NCBI RefSeq assembly: GCF_014280965.1
Contig: NZ_JACODZ010000012.1
Coordinates: forward strand, 39,275 to 103,274
DNA length: 64,000 bases
Source of the DNA: Echinicola salinicaeni
GTDB lineage: Bacteria; Bacteroidota; Bacteroidia; Cytophagales; Cyclobacteriaceae
Direction: 5' to 3'
Both the position numbers and the translations under genes were made by a program. Shown here piece by piece: positions 61,102 to 64,000 of this stretch (position 1 is its first letter; each line of letters starts with the position of its first letter). The notes under the pieces are model-generated. The model worked only from the letters and a program-made list of their open reading frames with translations. It was not told the origin of the DNA and searched no databases.

Positions 61102-61236
61102 GCTAGTCCTTATTATCCAACTATAAAAATTCCAAGTGGTCCTTTTAATCACTATTTCAGGCTGATAACCGATTCCTAAAAATAAAAAATCAAGTATACC
61201 CTCTTTTCAAATCAATAAAATTAAAGGAAAGCATAG

Positions 61237-62799
61237 CTACTTATCCTCACCCATCGTCATGCTATTTCTATTCCGATGACTTACCAAAACCTTGCCGTAC
61301 CATTCTGGCCACCCGACCACCTGTGCCTCCACCATCATCAAAAATGATTTTAACTTCTCCCCATCCTTTGGCTCCACCACTTTCAAAATATCGGCCTTAA
61401 TCATTTTCATCGAATCCAGCACATCCTGATACTCCTTCCATAAAGTCGCTAAAGCATCCTGTTTATTCGTTTGGTTAATGCGGTTCATTAAGTTCACCAA
61501 ATTATGGGGCAGATTCCCATAAACATTCGTTTCAATGACAAGGATTTCATTGGATAAAGCCACCAATTTCACTCCCTGCAGCATATAATTTTCAAGGGCA
61601 TCCCGATAAGGTTTTAGTTCTTGCCAGTATTCAGCTTGGATCCATTTCAATAACCTCATACATAATAAACCTTCCGAGAAGGCTTGACGTAGCATTTTAT
61701 AGTAGGCCAAATCCTCTTCATTATCATAAGCTTTCCCTCTAGCCTTCCACCCACGCTCCTCCAAATACCCTTTGATTAGATTTTTCATTTCATCCCAAAC
61801 ATCTTTTTCCATTATCCTCCTGGCTTCCTCAGCTAAGTCTTGCATGGCAGAATAATAGGCCATTAGACGGGGAACTGGCGATTGATAATCTTCCTGTAAT
61901 ATCGCCTGTTGTAGACCTGCTCTTATCCTTTCCCAATAAAGCTTTCCATCACCAGAAGATATATGATACATATAAATATCTATGGAACTTAACAACATGA
62001 TCAGCTTTGCGGCCCAATGGACCTTTCGCTTATTACCCTTGGGAAAAAGATGCGATACCAAAAAAGCCAAATTCATTTTTTCTACCGCCCGACTGCTGAC
62101 TGGATCAGCAAGCACCGGAAAGAAACTGCCCCAACCATCCATCGTTTGGCGAATCTCCTCCATATTGCTATGCTTCATTATCTGGAAACCTGAAATATTA
62201 AGGATGGGTTGATGGACCCGTTCTTCCTTATTTCCACTCATTTCATCAAATCGGGATATCGTTTTTGAAGATACCCCCACCAGTTCAGCAAACCGACTCT
62301 TGGTAAGCCTGGCCTCTATTCCTCCAGAAGAACTCCTTATTAAACTGAGTACTTTCACATAGGGCATTCCTTCCAGGTTATTCCAAAATTCATCTTTTTG
62401 CTCAAACTCAACATATAATTTCCTATATAAAACCTTGAAATCTGGCATGTCCTGCAAGATAATTTTCATATCAGCGACCGGAATACTGGCTATTAAACTG
62501 TTTTCCATGGCCTCAATGGCGTAAGGACTGATTTTATCCAAATGGTAACTGCTCTTGTCCAATACCAAACTAACAGATGGAAAAACCTTTTTTAACTTCC
62601 CATGGAGGCTCATCCCTGCCATTCCCTTCATGACTACCAGCAGGTACATTTCCTTTCTTCTTTCACTTCTGATCACCTCCTTTTTTCTATAGGAATAAAA
62701 TGAAATAAAATCTTGAAGTAATAAATACCTCTCCCAACTGATCCACTGATAATTATCAAGCAAACTTTTTAGACGACGCAAATAGCCAACTTTTTTCAT
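61237..62799 (-). CDS. Crp/Fnr-like regulator fused to a decayed class I terpene synthase-like domain
   Basis: 520 residues from the ATG at 62799; an in-frame TTG at 62871 would add 24, which I reject. Residues 1-150 resemble a Crp/Fnr sensor without the phosphate-binding cassette. A helix-turn-helix lies at 163-185 (RLTKSRFAELVGVSSKTISRFDE). Residues 200-515 are helical and resemble class I terpene synthases: WAAKLIMLLSSIDIYMYH (261-279) at the position of the aspartate-rich helix, SNEILVIETNVYGNLPHNLV (416-435) at the NSE motif, and a GWPEWY end. NSE is broken (N417 kept, serine is V421, glutamate is N425), as is the DDxxD motif. Likely a non-catalytic sensor of an isoprenoid-like ligand. 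Domain assignment is from motif reading. Confidence 0.65.
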   Translation of the reverse strand: MKKVGYLRRLKSLLDNYQWISWERYLLLQDFISFYSYRKKEVIRSERRKEMYLLVVMKGMAGMSLHGKLKKVFPSVSLVLDKSSYHLDKISPYAIEAMENSLIASIPVADMKIILQDMPDFKVLYRKLYVEFEQKDEFWNNLEGMPYVKVLSLIRSSSGGIEARLTKSRFAELVGVSSKTISRFDEMSGNKEERVHQPILNISGFQIMKHSNMEEIRQTMDGWGSFFPVLADPVSSRAVEKMNLAFLVSHLFPKGNKRKVHWAAKLIMLLSSIDIYMYHISSGDGKLYWERIRAGLQQAILQEDYQSPVPRLMAYYSAMQDLAEEARRIMEKDVWDEMKNLIKGYLEERGWKARGKAYDNEEDLAYYKMLRQAFSEGLLCMRLLKWIQAEYWQELKPYRDALENYMLQGVKLVALSNEILVIETNVYGNLPHNLVNLMNRINQTNKQDALATLWKEYQDVLDSMKMIKADILKVVEPKDGEKLKSFLMMVEAQVVGWPEWYGKVLVSHRNRNSMTMGEDK

Positions 62800-63150
62800 A
62801 ACTCTATAATCATATTTTAAACAATGGCAGCATCCCGGCCTTGCTTCCTGATGCAGATAAAATCTATCCAAAAAGCAGCGGTGTTTTTATGCCTTACACC
62901 GCCTAAAAATCGTGGTCGTAAACAACCTTGATTAATTAAATCTAAACCATAACCTTAAATCAAGTCAAGTTTTTCAACTATAAAATTAAAAAATCATCCA
63001 TTTTTCAGACAATGTCCAATACACCATAGGACATTTCAATATTAAACCCATAATCAATTGACTTTTAAACCATTACAAACATATCTTCAAATATCAACAC
63101 CAAATACCATCAATCCTACTGACTGAAATCAACAATTTTTAATAATTAAA
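62800..63150. other. Divergent control region between Crp-like gene and mauE-like gene
   Basis: About 350 bases, AT-rich. Two inverted repeats share 7-base arms with an 11-base spacer: GCGGTGT/ACACCGC at 62878-62902 and AATGTCC/GGACATT at 63011-63035. No ORF. No exact TAnnTTTG box was found on either strand. Confidence 0.55.
63011..63035. promoter_or_regulatory. Candidate operator dyad (7-11-7)
   Basis: AATGTCC (63011-63017), 11 bases, GGACATT (63029-63035): perfect arms, located 115 bases before the mauE-like ATG and 212 bases before the regulator ATG. It could be the binding site of the divergent Crp-like protein. Confidence 0.4.
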
Positions 63151-63555
63151 ATGAAGTCAAAAATATCCCATATCATCAACATCATTTTCATACTGTTATG
63201 GACCTATACAGGCCTGGAAAAACTCATTAACTGGGAGGCCACATATAAAGCTTTCCATAACCAACCTTTCCCACCTGAGCTGACGGAAATTTTGGCCTAT
63301 TCCATTCCTGTTACAGAACTGCTATTGGTACTGATATTACTTATTCCCCAAAGTAGGAAATTGGGACTCCTTCTATCTACCTTATTGATGACCGTATTTA
63401 CCACATACATTGGTTTGGTTTGGGTGGGCGCCTTCCCCAGAATCCCCTGCACTTGCGCAGGATTTATCGAGTCCATGTCTTGGGAAGGACATCTGATTTT
63501 CAATGGGCTGTTTATAGCGTTGGGGATTATTGGAGTAATGAGATTTGAGTCTTGA
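63151..63555 (+). CDS. MauE/DoxX-like membrane protein
   Basis: 134 residues, four membrane helices. It starts MKSKISHIINIIFILLWTYTGLEKLINW, with EILAYSIPVTELLLVLILL and the conserved end PCTCAGFIESMSWEGHLIFNGLF, which matches MauE/DoxX redox-associated membrane proteins. The C-T-C pair (about 100-102) is the likely redox or thiol site. MauE is needed for methylamine dehydrogenase maturation, but here there are no mau genes, so only a thiol-redox membrane role is suggested. Divergent from the Crp-like gene. Its last 45 bases are duplicated 275 bases downstream. Confidence 0.75.
   Translation: MKSKISHIINIIFILLWTYTGLEKLINWEATYKAFHNQPFPPELTEILAYSIPVTELLLVLILLIPQSRKLGLLLSTLLMTVFTTYIGLVWVGAFPRIPCTCAGFIESMSWEGHLIFNGLFIALGIIGVMRFES
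63506..63550 (+). repeat. Duplicated gene end, copy 1 (inside mauE-like gene)
   Basis: The last 45 bases of the mauE-like gene, beginning GGCTGTTTATAGCGT, recur at 63781-63824. Confidence 0.7.
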
Positions 63556-63780
63556 GTAGGGATCCTTGAGTATTGTATATGAGATACTGAAAAATAGTTG
63601 AGTCAGGAGACTCAATCTTAATCGTCCCGCAGCTAAGCTAACGGGACAACGGAGGTACAACTGACGGGACAACGGGGTGAGAGATAGTTTTGCTACTTAG
63701 CCACTTACCCCGAAGGGGTAAAATCTACGTAGACGAAATCGCTAAGGTAAATCCACACGACCCTGAAGGGGTCGAACAAA
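63556..63780. other. Repeat-rich insert between duplicated gene ends
   Basis: Holds direct repeats ACGGGACAACGG (63640s and 63662 onward), TTGAGT repeats near 63552-63605, and hairpins TACCCCGAAGGGGTA (63707-63721) and GACCCTGAAGGGGTC (about 63760-63774). No ORF with coding character. Confidence 0.55.
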
Positions 63781-63824
63781 GGCTGTTTATGGTATCGGGG
63801 ATTATTGGAGTATTGAGATTTGAT
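63781..63824 (+). pseudogene. Fragment of the mauE-like gene 3' end, copy 2
   Basis: Begins GGCTGTTTATGGTATCGG and differs from copy 1 at about six positions. It encodes a stray C-terminal stretch (GLFMVSGIIGVLRFDS-like) with no start, so it is a relic of duplication or of an insertion. Confidence 0.65.
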
Positions 63825-63841
63825 TCCGGAAACGAAAACAA

Positions 63842-63872
63842 GTGTCTGACCCGTCCTGAAAATGGTTGACAC
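63842..63872. other. Imperfect inverted repeat resembling an insertion-sequence end
   Basis: GTGTCTGACCC and GGTTGACAC form an imperfect 31-base inverted repeat. Such ends occur at insertion sequences, but the rest of any element is outside the window. The downstream 128 bases contain an open frame from an ATG at 63939 running off the edge; it is not recognised. Confidence 0.25.
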
Positions 63873-64000
63873 TATTCTTCTTTAAATATAGCTAGCATTT
63901 TACTATCAAGGAAGTTTACTCTAACTTACAATACCACGATGAAGCGGAGTCAAGCTCTGCTGAGGAGCAACTTGCCAAGGAATAGTCGTTTGGTCCGATA

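Noticed and set aside
62800..62871. 24-residue N-terminal extension of the Crp-terpene-like protein with a CCHC cysteine cluster
   Set aside because: It needs a TTG start, whereas an ATG at 62799 starts a normal Crp-like N-terminus; the cysteines (GCCHC) are therefore probably not translated, though a zinc-binding extension cannot be fully excluded.
1..64000. CRISPR array, rRNA or canonical tRNA genes
   Set aside because: No regularly spaced direct repeats, no rRNA-like sequence, and the only T-arm motif found belongs to the tmRNA.

Overview
This window comes from a member of the phylum Bacteroidota, most likely family Cyclobacteriaceae (Cyclobacterium, Echinicola and Algoriphagus are relatives to compare). 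The evidence is a full-length SprA (type IX secretion and gliding), DUF4837 and DUF4292 lipoproteins, the Bacteroidota-style isocitrate dehydrogenase, promoters of the TTTG / TAnnTTTG type, almost no Shine-Dalgarno sequences, and an AT-rich composition. No rRNA, canonical tRNA or CRISPR array was seen. One tmRNA gene is present. The genus is inferred from gene content only.

Positions 1-31,700 are ordinary chromosome. In order they hold the N-terminal part of aconitase (cut by the window edge), an exonuclease/phosphatase-fold membrane protein, an MlaE-MlaF-MlaD lipid transporter operon, and a receiver protein with a histidine-kinase dimerisation helix but no ATPase domain. Then come a YciI-like secreted protein, an AddA/AddB-like recombination pair, YdcF, a CBS protein, an asparaginase-family/CutC pair, a TPR lipoprotein, PspC, a YbaB-glycosyltransferase pair, HisS, TypA, two paralogous lipoproteins, isocitrate dehydrogenase, enoyl-CoA hydratase, a flippase and a secreted protein of unknown function.

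Positions 32,000-53,700 form a dense forward-strand envelope block: dut; a TPR-DUF4292-EnvC operon; then a long run tatA-gatA-transglycosylase-DUF4837-maeB-ruvA-sprA, followed by gcvH-vanZ-tonB and a second tonB. A tmRNA gene with a readable tag frame follows.

Positions 54,300-64,000 are accessory. A MerC protein and two COG0523 GTPases sit behind two copies of a TGCAA-N5-TTGCA operator that looks like a zinc (Zur-type) control site. A previously unlisted 32-codon ORF is transcribed away from the same operator and has its own promoter box and a 21-bp terminator hairpin. Next comes a four-gene reverse-strand cassette resembling a stranded phage lysis/structural module, then a block of palindromic CGTCATTGCGA repeats and a small helix-turn-helix-like protein.

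The most unusual gene is at 61237-62799. It encodes a Crp/Fnr-like N-terminus with a helix-turn-helix, fused to about 310 residues that resemble a class I terpene synthase whose metal-binding motifs have decayed. It is divergent from a MauE/DoxX-like membrane protein, with two 7-11-7 dyads between them. The 3' end of the MauE-like gene is duplicated 275 bp downstream across repeat-rich sequence, so the locus has been rearranged.
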